From Planctopirus ephydatiae (lineage in GTDB: Bacteria > Planctomycetota > Planctomycetia > Planctomycetales > Planctomycetaceae): DNA of 64,000 bases. This document shows positions 1 to 8,868 of this stretch, piece by piece. Below the pieces are notes generated by a model, which made no database searches, had not been told where the DNA came from, and worked only from the letters and a program-made list of their open reading frames with translations. The stretch covers positions 2,557,001 through 2,621,000 of the forward strand of contig NZ_CP036299.1 in the NCBI RefSeq assembly GCF_007752345.1. Direction: 5' to 3'. Position numbers and translations under genes: made by a program. How positions within the stretch are numbered: the stretch's first letter is position 1; each line of letters opens with the position of its first letter.

Positions 1-122
1 AGTTAGCCAGTGTCCTGAAGGCAGGCCAGGCATTACCAGCCATACCCATCCGGTTGATGCGACTCGAAGGCGGAAAATCGGTCGAGCATGTCGTGCAACT
101 GCCGCAATCGAAACTGCAGTAA
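1..122 (+). CDS. C-terminal fragment of an unidentified protein
   Basis: An open frame enters from the left edge and stops at a TAA at 120-122. The visible 39 residues begin LASVLKAGQALPAIPIRL and end LPQSKLQ. They look like ordinary folded protein rather than noise, with hydrophobic residues alternating with charged ones. The next gene starts only 15 bases later, so both could share one transcript. I do not recognise the family from so short a tail. Confidence 0.5.
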   Translation, partial: LASVLKAGQALPAIPIRLMRLEGGKSVEHVVQLPQSKLQ

Positions 123-137
123 GCGCATGTCTTCCAG

Positions 138-668
138 GTGCACTGGTTGGGTAGGGAGAGATCATTGGCGTCAAACGATCACTGGCGTATCGAAGTAGCC
201 GCCTCTCAATCGCCGTGGACTCATCCCCACTGGGTTCAATGGATCAAGCGGGTAGTAGCCTCATATGCTCAATGGACGGGTAAAGCCCTTTCCGATGCAG
301 GCGCGGAAGAATTGCCTAAATTACTGTACCATGCCCCATTCGTGCTGGTCTCGCATGGACAGGAAGCCGACCCAATCCTGTGCTATGGAAACCAGCAAGC
401 TCTCGAATTGTGGGAAATGAGCCTCTCTCAGTTTCTCGAAACACCTTCGCGATACACCGCTGAACCCATGCATCGTGATGAACGGGCACAACTCCTCGAA
501 CGTACGACCAGATACGGATTTGTCGACGATTACCAGGGAATCCGCATCTCTGCATCCGGAGCCCGATTTCGCATCCATCAGGCAACGGTCTGGAATGTGG
601 TCGATGAAGTGGGCGTCTATCAGGGTCAGGCCGCCATGTTCCACGAATGGACACTACTTGGTCAGTAA
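138..668 (+). CDS. MEKHLA-domain (PAS-like) protein
   Basis: A protein of 176 residues starting at GTG. Residues about 65-175 look like a MEKHLA domain, a PAS-related sensor or ligand-binding fold: there is the typical DPILCYGNQQALELW segment (79-92), an arginine/glutamate-rich helix with MHRDER (111-116) and LLERT (119-123), and a C-terminal beta region with GVYQGQAAMF (159-168). Residues 1-60 are a tryptophan-rich helical lead-in. Bacterial stand-alone members of this family are of unknown function. There is no signal peptide, so it should be cytoplasmic. It follows the preceding partial gene closely and runs convergent to mtnA, with 36 bases between the two stops. The family assignment is by motif recall only. 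The GTG start has no strong ribosome binding site, and an internal start is possible. Confidence 0.75.
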   Translation: MHWLGRERSLASNDHWRIEVAASQSPWTHPHWVQWIKRVVASYAQWTGKALSDAGAEELPKLLYHAPFVLVSHGQEADPILCYGNQQALELWEMSLSQFLETPSRYTAEPMHRDERAQLLERTTRYGFVDDYQGIRISASGARFRIHQATVWNVVDEVGVYQGQAAMFHEWTLLGQ

Positions 669-704
669 GTTTCAGTCGGTGTGTAACTATTGTCGTCAAA
701 CCGC

Positions 705-1793
705 TCAGGCACTCAAGACTTTGCGGACGTTGGCTTCGGTGACCGGCTGAATAATGCCCTTTTCAGTGATGATTGCCGTAATGAGTTCCGCCGGTGCGAA
801 ATCGAATGCCGGGTTGTAGACATTGGCACCTGCGGGGGCAAGTTGGGCACCCCCAGGATGAGTAATCTCAGTGGAGACTCGTTCTTCGATGGGAATTGAT
901 TTCCCTTCGATAAGCGTCAGGTCGAATGTGGAGGATGGGGCTGAGACGTAAAACGGAATTTTGTGGTAATGGCATAACACCGCCACGCTGTATGTCCCAA
1001 TTTTATTGGCGGCATCGCCACGTGCGGTGATACGATCAGCCCCGACAATAGCAGCACCAATCCGGCCTTCCTTCATGACCTGCCCGGCCATGGAATCGGT
1101 GATGAGTGTGCAGGGGATTCCTCTTTGCATGAGTTCCCACATGGTCAGTCGGGCCCCCTGAAGCAGCGGGCGGGTTTCATCAGCGTAAACATGAATCCGC
1201 TTGCCAGCGGCATGCGCATGAGCCAGAGCGGCGAACGCTGTTCCATCGCCAGCGGTGGCCAATCCGCCTGTATTGCAGTGTGTCAGAATCCCAGTATTAG
1301 TAGGGAGGAGCGAGGCTCCGAATTCTCCCAGTCTGGCACACATCGCACGGTCTTCAGTTTCAATGGCCTGTGCCTCAAGAAGTAGTCTCTGCTGAAGATC
1401 GGCAGCACTGCATTGTGGGTGGTCTTTGGCCACCTGTTCCATACGCTGAATGGCCCAGAAGAGATTGACAGCCGTGGGCCGACTTTCGGCCAGGTATTTG
1501 GCCACCTTGGCCAGTTGTCGATCAAACTCTCGCCGCGAGACTTCTGCCCCTGGCTGAAAGAGTGGTTGAAGGCCGACAACGATTCCATAGGCCGCCGCCA
1601 CGCCAATGGCAGGAGCCCCGCGAACTTTGAGCTGCTTGATCGCCTCCCAGATGAGTTCCACGGTGTTCCCATCAATATGCTTCAGTTGCGTGGGCAATAC
1701 CGTCTGGTCGATCAGCTTCAGTGATCCGGTCAATTCGTCGCCTTGCCACTCCAGAGCACGATAACTGGGCAACGACACAGGATTGGACACCAT
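705..1793 (-). CDS. mtnA: Methylthioribose-1-phosphate isomerase
   Basis: Converts 5-methylthioribose 1-phosphate to 5-methylthioribulose 1-phosphate in the cytoplasmic methionine salvage pathway. It is an aldose-ketose isomerase of the eIF2B-alpha-like fold. The 362 residues show the family hallmarks: KVRGAPAIGVAAAYG (57-70), the catalytic cysteine in THCNTGG (Cys173), YADETRPLLQGARLT (203-217), and the catalytic aspartate in GADRI (Asp253), followed by NKIGTY. The frame stays open another 68 codons upstream, but the ATG at 1793 gives the usual family length and has an AGAGAA-like ribosome binding site. The upstream part does not resemble MtnA. The gene is divergent from the ThuA-like gene (255 bases apart). 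No other methionine-salvage gene lies nearby. Confidence 0.95.
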   Translation of the reverse strand: MVSNPVSLPSYRALEWQGDELTGSLKLIDQTVLPTQLKHIDGNTVELIWEAIKQLKVRGAPAIGVAAAYGIVVGLQPLFQPGAEVSRREFDRQLAKVAKYLAESRPTAVNLFWAIQRMEQVAKDHPQCSAADLQQRLLLEAQAIETEDRAMCARLGEFGASLLPTNTGILTHCNTGGLATAGDGTAFAALAHAHAAGKRIHVYADETRPLLQGARLTMWELMQRGIPCTLITDSMAGQVMKEGRIGAAIVGADRITARGDAANKIGTYSVAVLCHYHKIPFYVSAPSSTFDLTLIEGKSIPIEERVSTEITHPGGAQLAPAGANVYNPAFDFAPAELITAIITEKGIIQPVTEANVRKVLSA

Positions 1794-2048
1794 TGGGAAT
1801 TCTCTTTGGCTGGGCAGAACATTCGGGAAGAATCTCAAGAGTTGGTACGCTAACCGAAATGACTGGGACGTACCAACGAAGGCCACTTTCCCAGCGGTTT
1901 GAAGCTCAAAGTCGCCGATTTCAATCGAGGTCGTTCGGGACGAGACAAACTTTTTCGGAAAGAGGTGAACCCGAACCCGACAGTTGATAACATGCAAATC
2001 TGTTCATGGAACATGAAATTGGGATGTTTTGACCTCTGGAGTCTGGCC

Positions 2049-2939
2049 ATGCGAGTGATCTGCAAAAGTTTTCTGGTGCTGGCGTTGGGTTGGTTGAGCC
2101 TGTTCGCGGGACAGGAAGGATCTTTACAAGCCGCTGATGCACCTGCCAAGAAGTACAAAGCCCTCATGCTGACTCAAAGTGCAGGATTTACACATGGCTC
2201 GGTTCGTCGCCCGAAAGCTGAAGGCGATGCGCCACAGAAGCTGAGTGCTTCAGAAATTGCGATGACACAACTCGGTCAGCAGACCGGTCTGTTTGATGTG
2301 ACCTGTACGCAGGATGCCGCCAGCGATTTCACGAAAGAGAACCTTTCGAAATACGACATGGTGATCTTCTACACGACTGGCAATCTGCCCATTGCCGATG
2401 CCGATAAAGAATACTTCCTCAATGACTGGCTGAAGCAGGAAGGTCATGCCTTTATCGGGTTCCATTCCGCGACAGATACGTTCAACAACTACAAACCCTA
2501 TTTTGATTTTGTGGGTGGTACGTTTGATGGACATCCCTGGGGAGCCGGCGAGACTGTCACCATCAAGATTCACGATCCTGAGTTTCCTGCGATGAAGCCA
2601 CTGGGGAGTGAACTGGTCATCAAGGACGAAATCTATCAGTACAAGAATTATCGGCCTGAAAACGTGCGGGTATTGATGAGCCTCGATATGTCCAAGTGCA
2701 AAACCAAGCGTCCTTACATGGTGCCGGTCTCGTGGGTAAAAGAACATGGCAAGGGCCGATTGTTCTACACGAATCTCGGCCATAATGAAGGGACCTGGAC
2801 CAACCCCACTTTCCTGGAGCATGCTCATCAGGGAATTCGTTGGGCTCTGCGGCTCGAAGAAGGAAATGCCACACCCAATCCAGAGCTCCAGGCCAAACTT
2901 CAGGAAGAGGCCAAAGCAGCTGCAGAGCCTGCAAAGTGA
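2049..2939 (+). CDS. Secreted ThuA-like domain protein
   Basis: An exported protein of 296 residues with one ThuA domain, a class I glutamine-amidotransferase-like fold. In this family it is linked to carbohydrate (trehalose) use but biochemically poorly defined. Residues 1-29 form a signal peptide (hydrophobic 7-20, probable cleavage after SLQAA). Family motifs are GFHSATDTF (137-145), GGTFDGHPW (156-164), DEIYQY (193-198) and GKGRLFYTNLGHNEGTW (234-250). The C-terminus is a short charged tail rich in alanine and glutamate. The ATG at 2049 is preceded by GGAG at 2038-2041. Upstream in-frame starts would put about 50 unrelated residues before the signal peptide. The gene is single and ends in a strong terminator. 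Planctomycetes carry many such exported ThuA proteins. The substrate cannot be read from sequence. Confidence 0.88.
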   Translation: MRVICKSFLVLALGWLSLFAGQEGSLQAADAPAKKYKALMLTQSAGFTHGSVRRPKAEGDAPQKLSASEIAMTQLGQQTGLFDVTCTQDAASDFTKENLSKYDMVIFYTTGNLPIADADKEYFLNDWLKQEGHAFIGFHSATDTFNNYKPYFDFVGGTFDGHPWGAGETVTIKIHDPEFPAMKPLGSELVIKDEIYQYKNYRPENVRVLMSLDMSKCKTKRPYMVPVSWVKEHGKGRLFYTNLGHNEGTWTNPTFLEHAHQGIRWALRLEEGNATPNPELQAKLQEEAKAAAEPAK

Positions 2940-2992
2940 TGAATGAATAAGTCGTCGATGATTCTGATCGAGACAAGGATTTGACAAGCAAC

Positions 2993-3036
2993 AAAGCTCC
3001 CGGCAACGCGCATGTGTTGCCGGGAGCTTTGGCTTT
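2993..3036 (+). terminator. Strong intrinsic terminator of the ThuA-like gene
   Basis: A perfect 15-bp stem (2993-3007 pairing with 3016-3030, arms aaagctcccggcaac and its complement) with an 8-base loop, followed by GGCTTTTT. It lies 53 bases after the ThuA-like stop. Because the left arm begins with AAA and the right arm ends with TTT, it may also work on the minus strand, where the methyltransferase gene ends at 3084. Confidence 0.9.
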
Positions 3037-3083
3037 TTCTGTGAATCAGAAATCCAGATGTCAGAGGATTTCAGTGTCCGAAG

Positions 3084-3854
3084 TCACTGTTTGCGGCGAA
3101 TTTCAAAAAGCTGAAAGCGGCCGAATCGAGGTTTGGCCAGAGGCTGATAGTTTTCGTCGTAGAGCTGATATTCAAAGGGTGTGAATTTGAGTTTCTCGGC
3201 AAACCATTCAGCCCGCGTACGACCGGCATCACCAATCCAGCAGAGCCCGTCACATGCGAGCGTTTTGTCGATCAGTTGAAGAATCGGTGCGTGATTGCGC
3301 TCTTCATAAAGCACTTCGCTGGCAATGATCACCGGGAATGATTCGGCGGGTGGGTCTCTCCAATCGAGCTGCCGGGCCTGCGCCTCAACCTGATTAAGTC
3401 GGGCGTTTTCCCGGGCCACGAGAATCGCTTCGTGATCATAATCGGTGATCGTTACATCATCACCACGCACAGCGGCAGACACACCCACAAGCCCCACACC
3501 GGCACCCAGTTCAAGAAGACGTGTTCCTTTCGGCCAGGGGGCATTCCGCAAGACTCGAGCCATGACGACCGCCGCTGGCCACAGATAAGCCCAGTACGGC
3601 ATATAACCATCGGCCTCATGACGAGCTAGAACAGTATCGGATTCCAGAAAAGCATCCGGATCGGCAGGTTGATAGAGCTGAACAGGTCGAGGCCCGCCGA
3701 CATCGTAAGTGGCCAGTGCCCAGCCGGAGGGAATCTCGAACAATCCCGGTGGTGTCTGAGGCAATCGCTCGGCTGGATGTCGGATTTCCTGAAGTAAAGG
3801 TGGTGCAACAGCGGGGGCTTCTGCCGGTGCGGGAAAAGATGATTCCTCGTTCAA
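3084..3854 (-). CDS. Class I SAM-dependent methyltransferase (METTL21/family-16-like)
   Basis: A protein of about 256 residues with a Rossmann methyltransferase fold at 85-250. Visible elements are YWAYLWPAAVVMAR (87-100), the SAM-binding glycine motif LLELGAGVGLVG (113-124), the acidic end of strand 2 (TDYD 137-140), the DW pair (164-165) and the motif IV equivalent ASEVLYEERN (178-187). The WPAA and LELGAG combination is characteristic of Methyltransf_16 proteins, many of which methylate protein lysines, but the target here is unknown. Residues 1-45 are proline/alanine-rich and probably disordered. The start is uncertain: the first in-frame initiator after a stop is a TTG at 3854 without a clear ribosome binding site, and a shorter form lacking part of the proline-rich region is possible. 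It is divergent from hrpA (173 bases). Confidence 0.82.
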   Translation of the reverse strand: MNEESSFPAPAEAPAVAPPLLQEIRHPAERLPQTPPGLFEIPSGWALATYDVGGPRPVQLYQPADPDAFLESDTVLARHEADGYMPYWAYLWPAAVVMARVLRNAPWPKGTRLLELGAGVGLVGVSAAVRGDDVTITDYDHEAILVARENARLNQVEAQARQLDWRDPPAESFPVIIASEVLYEERNHAPILQLIDKTLACDGLCWIGDAGRTRAEWFAEKLKFTPFEYQLYDENYQPLAKPRFGRFQLFEIRRKQ

Positions 3855-4027
3855 TCTTGATACTCAATTAATAAGTTCTGGATAATCGAAAAGAACTTTC
3901 TCACGAACATCCTGCCAATGAACACTGTCAGCTACAATTGAGGCACGGCAGATTTGTCGGGAATTGCTGCAAGATGGCCTATGGCCGCTCCTGAGTTTTC
4001 GTCATTGACTGGATTTCGCTTTTTAAC

Positions 4028-7000
4028 ATGGATGCGCTCTCACCGGCCCCTGCGGCCCCAGACTTCGCTGCGTTGAAAAAGCGATTGCCCGAAGCAATGG
4101 CTGCTGATCGATCCGGGCTTTCAAAGCTGCTCGAAACGACAGCTCGCATGGCCCAGCGGGGCCAGCCGTTTGATCGCAATCTGCATCGATTCACAGAGTG
4201 GCTGGAAAAGTCGATCACGGCCCGCAAAGACCGCATGGCGCGCAGGCCAGTCATTCATTACGACAACGAACTGCCAATTATGCAGCGGCGGGAAGAGTTT
4301 CTGGAACTTTTGTCGCAGCATTCGGTCATCATCGTTTGCGGAGAAACAGGCTCAGGAAAATCGACGCAATTGCCCAAATTCTGCCTTGAGGCCCAGCGCG
4401 GGATTGATGGACTGATTGGGCATACTCAGCCACGGCGAATTGCCGCTCGATCAGTCGCCATGCGGCTTTCCGAAGAACTTCGTGCACCTTTAGGGCAGGC
4501 TGTTGGCTACAAAGTTCGCTTTCAGGAGGCCGTGGGAGCTGAGTCATACATCAAGCTGATGACGGACGGGATTCTCCTTGCAGAGATTCAATCTGACCCG
4601 CACTTGCGTCGTTACGACACAATCATCATCGATGAGGCGCACGAGCGGTCGCTCAATATCGATTTTTTGCTCGGTTACCTCAAGCGATTGCTGACACAGC
4701 GCAAAGATCTCAAGGTGATCATTACTTCGGCGACAATCGATGCGGAACGGTTCAGCCAGCATTTTGCAGTGGATGGCAAGCCCGCTCCGATCATTGAAGC
4801 CTCCGGAAGAAGTTATCCTGTCGAGATTCTTTACCGGCCCATTTTGAGTAAGGGCGATGCAGCAGAAGACAACGATATCGACATGCAACAGGCGATTGTC
4901 GAAGCGGTTCAAGAAGCGACTTCGCAGGGCTTTGGAGACATTCTGGTTTTCTTGCCCACCGAGCGGGAAATCCACGAGACAGCGAAGATATTGCGTGGTG
5001 GTGAGCGCGCGGCTTCTCATCGTGAGATTCTGCCGCTCTATGCGCGACTTTCTGCAGCCGAGCAACAGCGGGTGTTTCAAGTTTCTCAGAGCCAGCGCAG
5101 AATCATTCTCGCAACCAACGTGGCCGAGTCGTCACTGACTGTTCCCGGCATTCGCTATGTGATCGATACAGGAACCGTGAGGCTCAGCCGGTATTCGCCA
5201 CGTTCGAAGATCCAGCGATTGCCCATTGAACCAGTCTCCCAGGCATCGGCCAATCAGCGGGCTGGCCGCTGCGGGCGTGTCGGCCCCGGAATCTGCTATC
5301 GATTGTATGATGAAGCGGATTTTGCAGCGCGTGATCCGTTCACAGTTCCAGAGATTTTGCGAACGAACCTGGCTCAGGTGATTCTTAAAACAGAATCGCT
5401 CGGGCTCGGAAGCCTGTCGAGTTTTCCGTTTCTGGATCCACCTCGAACTGAATCAATTCGAGATGGTTATCGTACGTTGTTCGAGCTGGGTGCCGTCGAT
5501 CTGGACAATCGTCTGACGGAACTCGGGAAGAAGCTGTCGCGGATACCGACCGATCCTCGCATTGCCCGTGTGTTGTTCGCCGCTGACGAACAGCTTTGCC
5601 TCGCAGAAATGCTAATCATTGCCTCTGCCTTGGAAACGCAGGATGTGCGCGAGCGGCCTGTTGGGAAACAGGATGCAGCCGATGAAGCCCATGCGAAGTT
5701 TCTGGACGAAACCTCTGATTTTGTGACGTATCTCAAAATCTGGGATTTTTATCACGAATTGAAGGCCAAGCTGTCGCACAGCCAGCTTAAAAAGGCGTGC
5801 TCCCAGAATTATCTCTCATTAACCAGATTGAGAGAGTGGAGCGATCTGCATCGAGAGTTGTCTGAACTCGTTCGTGCCGCAGGGTTAAAGATTCGCCCCC
5901 GTTTGCAGGATACCTCTGCCATCCATCGGGCGATTCTGGCTGGATTCCCAACCAACATCGCAATGAAAACTGATAGCGGTGAGTATCAGATGGGTGGTGG
6001 AGCACTGGGTGTCATCTGGCCTGGTTCCGGGATGGCGAAACAGAAGCCTCGCTGGATTGTGGCTGCCGAGTTTGTGGAAACGACTCGCCGCTTTTTGCGA
6101 ATTGCAGGAAAGATTGAATCCGAGTGGGTCGAGCCCTATGTCGAACATCTGGTCAATCGAACTTATCACGATCCTCACTGGGATGCTCGCAGTCGGAGTG
6201 TGGTCGCTTATGAAAAGGTGAGTCTGCAAGGATTGCCAATCGTCAACCGGCGTAAGACTCAATTCGGACGAGTGAATGCGGCCCAGGCACAGGAGATTTT
6301 TATCCGTCAAGCTCTGGTGGAAGGTGATTACCCGAATCCCCCGGCGTTCCTGGCTCATAATCTGGCATTAAGGCAGGAGCTGGAAGATCTGCAGGCGCGG
6401 CTGAGAAAAACCTCGCTCATTGCTGATCCTGAAACCCAGGCGAAGTTCTATGCTCAAAGATTGCCTCCTGATATCTACGACGGCCCGCGTCTTGATAAAT
6501 GGCTGAGAATTGCTACCAAAGATTCGCCCGATCTCCTCAAAATGACACGAGAAGATCTGCTGGCCCAGGAGGCCGATGAGGACTGGCGAGAACGATTTCC
6601 CGACCAGATTCGTGTGGGAAGTCTGCAGGCCGAAGTCGAATATCACCTGGAACCAGGGACGGCTCAGGATGGGATTACGATCAAGGTTCCACAGGCGGCG
6701 TTTCGTCAACTGGAGTGGCAGCGATTGGGTTGGCTCGTTCCTGGCCTTCTGGAAGAGAAAATTGTCGCGTTGCTCCGAGGATTACCCAAAGAGTATCGGG
6801 TGACGCTTTCCCCGATCCCGGAATCTGTCAAACAGATTCTCCCTTTGCTGAAGATGGGACAAGGTTCACTCGTCGATCAACTGGCAGATATCGTCCGGAG
6901 TCGCTTCGGAGCCAGAGTCCTCCCAGCCATGTTCGATGAATCGAAGCTCCCGAATCATCTGCGAATGAACATCCGCCTGATTGATAACTCAGGTCAGGAA

Positions 7001-7945
7001 GTCCTCTCCAGTCGAGAACAAACTCAGCTGGAAGCTCATGCCGGCCAGCTGATTCCCAGTGAACTGATTTCCAAATCGATGGAGCGAACGGGCCTTAAGA
7101 CCTGGGACTTTGCGACTGTCCACGAGAAGGTGATCGTACGGCAGAACGGGCTCGAAATTGATGGTTTTCCTGCCACTGTCGATGAGGGGAAAACGGTGGG
7201 TCTGAAGCTCTTCGATACCGCCATTCGCGCACTTCACGAGCATAAGCGGGGCGTGCGGCGACTGGCTGTGCTGAAGCTGCAGAAAGAACTCTCGATGCAG
7301 GTGACCCACCTCCCAGAGATCAAGCGTTGGGAACTGGCCGCGAAAGCGCTCCCACAACCCTTCCCACTCAAAGAGCATTTGATCGATCTGTTGGCGATGA
7401 GGGCCGTCTGTGAGGGAAAAGTCTTGCCGCGCTCTCCCGAACAATTCCAGTTAGCGATTGATGCCGGTTTTGATGAACTGGGAAATGCTGTCACTGAAGT
7501 GATGCGATTGATGAGCAGCATTTTTCAGCAGACGGCAGAAATTCGAGTGCGATTGGATCGTTTTCCGCCCGTGCATGATCTGACCAAACGCGATCTGCAA
7601 AGACAGTATCAATGGCTGTTAACGACTGGATTTCTGACGCAGACACCGTGGTTCTGGCTGGCGCAGTTCCCCAAATATCTGAAAGCGATGCTGCTGCGAA
7701 TGGATCGACTGACGGGCAACGCGGCCAAAGATCGTGATCGAATCATGAATCTGGAGCCGTGGATTGTGCGTTACGCCCAAAGATGGAATGAACACAAGCG
7801 GCGAAAATTCGTCGATGTTGAATTAGAAACCTTCCGCTGGATGATTGAAGAATATCGGATTCATCTGTTTGTTCAGGAAATGGCGACCGCTGTGCCCGTT
7901 TCGGATAAACGGCTGGAGAAACAGTGGCTGGCGACCACCCCTTAG
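4028..7945 (+). CDS. hrpA: ATP-dependent RNA helicase HrpA (DEAH box)
   Basis: A DEAH-family 3'-5' RNA helicase of 1305 residues, the usual length for bacterial HrpA (the E. coli protein is near 1300). The helicase core is at about 75-560: Walker A GETGSGKST (105-113), motif Ia TQPRRIAARS (133-142), DEAH (202-205), SATIDAERF (motif III), the DTG segment of motif V, and QRAGRCGRVGPG (motif VI). The helicase-associated 2, OB-fold and DUF3418 C-terminal regions follow to the end. Known roles in this family include mRNA cleavage linked to fimbrial regulation and rescue of collided ribosomes. The gene begins a likely operon: the rhomboid gene starts 33 bases after its stop. The ATG at 4028 has only a weak ribosome binding site (GGAT). 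A TACAAT hexamer at 3933-3938 could be a -10 element. Confidence 0.95.
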   Translation: MDALSPAPAAPDFAALKKRLPEAMAADRSGLSKLLETTARMAQRGQPFDRNLHRFTEWLEKSITARKDRMARRPVIHYDNELPIMQRREEFLELLSQHSVIIVCGETGSGKSTQLPKFCLEAQRGIDGLIGHTQPRRIAARSVAMRLSEELRAPLGQAVGYKVRFQEAVGAESYIKLMTDGILLAEIQSDPHLRRYDTIIIDEAHERSLNIDFLLGYLKRLLTQRKDLKVIITSATIDAERFSQHFAVDGKPAPIIEASGRSYPVEILYRPILSKGDAAEDNDIDMQQAIVEAVQEATSQGFGDILVFLPTEREIHETAKILRGGERAASHREILPLYARLSAAEQQRVFQVSQSQRRIILATNVAESSLTVPGIRYVIDTGTVRLSRYSPRSKIQRLPIEPVSQASANQRAGRCGRVGPGICYRLYDEADFAARDPFTVPEILRTNLAQVILKTESLGLGSLSSFPFLDPPRTESIRDGYRTLFELGAVDLDNRLTELGKKLSRIPTDPRIARVLFAADEQLCLAEMLIIASALETQDVRERPVGKQDAADEAHAKFLDETSDFVTYLKIWDFYHELKAKLSHSQLKKACSQNYLSLTRLREWSDLHRELSELVRAAGLKIRPRLQDTSAIHRAILAGFPTNIAMKTDSGEYQMGGGALGVIWPGSGMAKQKPRWIVAAEFVETTRRFLRIAGKIESEWVEPYVEHLVNRTYHDPHWDARSRSVVAYEKVSLQGLPIVNRRKTQFGRVNAAQAQEIFIRQALVEGDYPNPPAFLAHNLALRQELEDLQARLRKTSLIADPETQAKFYAQRLPPDIYDGPRLDKWLRIATKDSPDLLKMTREDLLAQEADEDWRERFPDQIRVGSLQAEVEYHLEPGTAQDGITIKVPQAAFRQLEWQRLGWLVPGLLEEKIVALLRGLPKEYRVTLSPIPESVKQILPLLKMGQGSLVDQLADIVRSRFGARVLPAMFDESKLPNHLRMNIRLIDNSGQEVLSSREQTQLEAHAGQLIPSELISKSMERTGLKTWDFATVHEKVIVRQNGLEIDGFPATVDEGKTVGLKLFDTAIRALHEHKRGVRRLAVLKLQKELSMQVTHLPEIKRWELAAKALPQPFPLKEHLIDLLAMRAVCEGKVLPRSPEQFQLAIDAGFDELGNAVTEVMRLMSSIFQQTAEIRVRLDRFPPVHDLTKRDLQRQYQWLLTTGFLTQTPWFWLAQFPKYLKAMLLRMDRLTGNAAKDRDRIMNLEPWIVRYAQRWNEHKRRKFVDVELETFRWMIEEYRIHLFVQEMATAVPVSDKRLEKQWLATTP

Positions 7946-7977
7946 TTCGATTTTGAGCTTGGAAAAGAGATCGATCC

Positions 7978-8859
7978 GTGAGAGAGATTGGTGTTCTCGA
8001 TAACGTTCAGCAAGCCGATCTGCTGGCAGATTTTCTGCTGTCAAAAGGCATCAAATGCCATATCGATAACGACAATTCGCGGTATGTCCTGTGGGCTCTG
8101 GATGACGATCTGGTGGCGACAGCTCGGGCTCATCTGGCTGCATTCAGGCAGAATCCCGGCAGCTCGATCTATGTCGAAGGCGCCAGATCCGCCCGGCAGA
8201 TCAGAAGTCAGGAACTTGCCAGACGAAAAGAGTACCGCAAGAACGTTAAAGACATTCGTTCCACGTGGGTACTGACGGCATCTGGCGGGCCAACGGTGGT
8301 TTCAGGCTTGCTGCTTGCTGCCTGCATTATTGCCGGAATCTTTACGGGCTTGGGTGCAAATGACAACTCGGTTGTTCCGTGGCTGCTTTTCTCAACCGAC
8401 ATGAACTGGACAGAACTCAAAGAGGGGGAACTCTGGAGGTTGGTGACACCGATTTTTTTGCACTTCGGATTGATGCATATCGTTTTTAACGCAATGTGGC
8501 TGATGGATTTAGGCCCCATGATTGAGCGACGTAAAGGCGCTCTCTGGCTGGTTGGTTTTGTGCTGATCACCGCTGTGGCTTCGAACTTTGCTCAAGCATA
8601 TTTTGTCAGTCCCGCATTTGGCGGGTTCAGTGGCGTTAATTACGGATTGATTGGCTACGCCTGGATCATGGGACGACGTGCACCTGGCTCGGGTATTGGA
8701 TTATCGAACGTGGCTGCGGGCCTGGCCATAGCCTGGGGCTTATTGGGAATTGCCGGTGAACTGGTTCATCATGAATCATGGATGGCCAACTGGGCTCACG
8801 GCGTGGGCTTTGCCGTCGGTTGTTTCTGGGCATGGGCTGAAACTGAAAAGAGCAGGTGA
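7978..8859 (+). CDS. Rhomboid-family intramembrane serine protease
   Basis: A membrane protein of 293 residues. Residues 1-65 form a small cytoplasmic alpha/beta domain resembling DUF2007 or the N-terminal domain of GlpG. Six membrane helices follow from about 103. The rhomboid signature is intact: LHFGLMHIVFNAMWL gives the oxyanion-side residues His162, His167 and Asn171. GGFSGVNYG carries the nucleophile Ser218, and WAHGVGF carries the dyad partner His274. It should cut membrane proteins within or near transmembrane helices. Start is GTG at 7978, 33 bases after hrpA, and the glycosylase gene starts 9 bases after its stop, so the three are probably co-transcribed. Substrates cannot be inferred. 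Confidence 0.93.
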   Translation: MREIGVLDNVQQADLLADFLLSKGIKCHIDNDNSRYVLWALDDDLVATARAHLAAFRQNPGSSIYVEGARSARQIRSQELARRKEYRKNVKDIRSTWVLTASGGPTVVSGLLLAACIIAGIFTGLGANDNSVVPWLLFSTDMNWTELKEGELWRLVTPIFLHFGLMHIVFNAMWLMDLGPMIERRKGALWLVGFVLITAVASNFAQAYFVSPAFGGFSGVNYGLIGYAWIMGRRAPGSGIGLSNVAAGLAIAWGLLGIAGELVHHESWMANWAHGVGFAVGCFWAWAETEKSR

Positions 8860-8868
8860 TGGATTCCG

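Noticed and set aside
1794-1997. Longer form of mtnA with 68 extra N-terminal residues
   Set aside because: The added part does not resemble MtnA, and ATG 1793 has a suitable ribosome binding site and gives the normal length.
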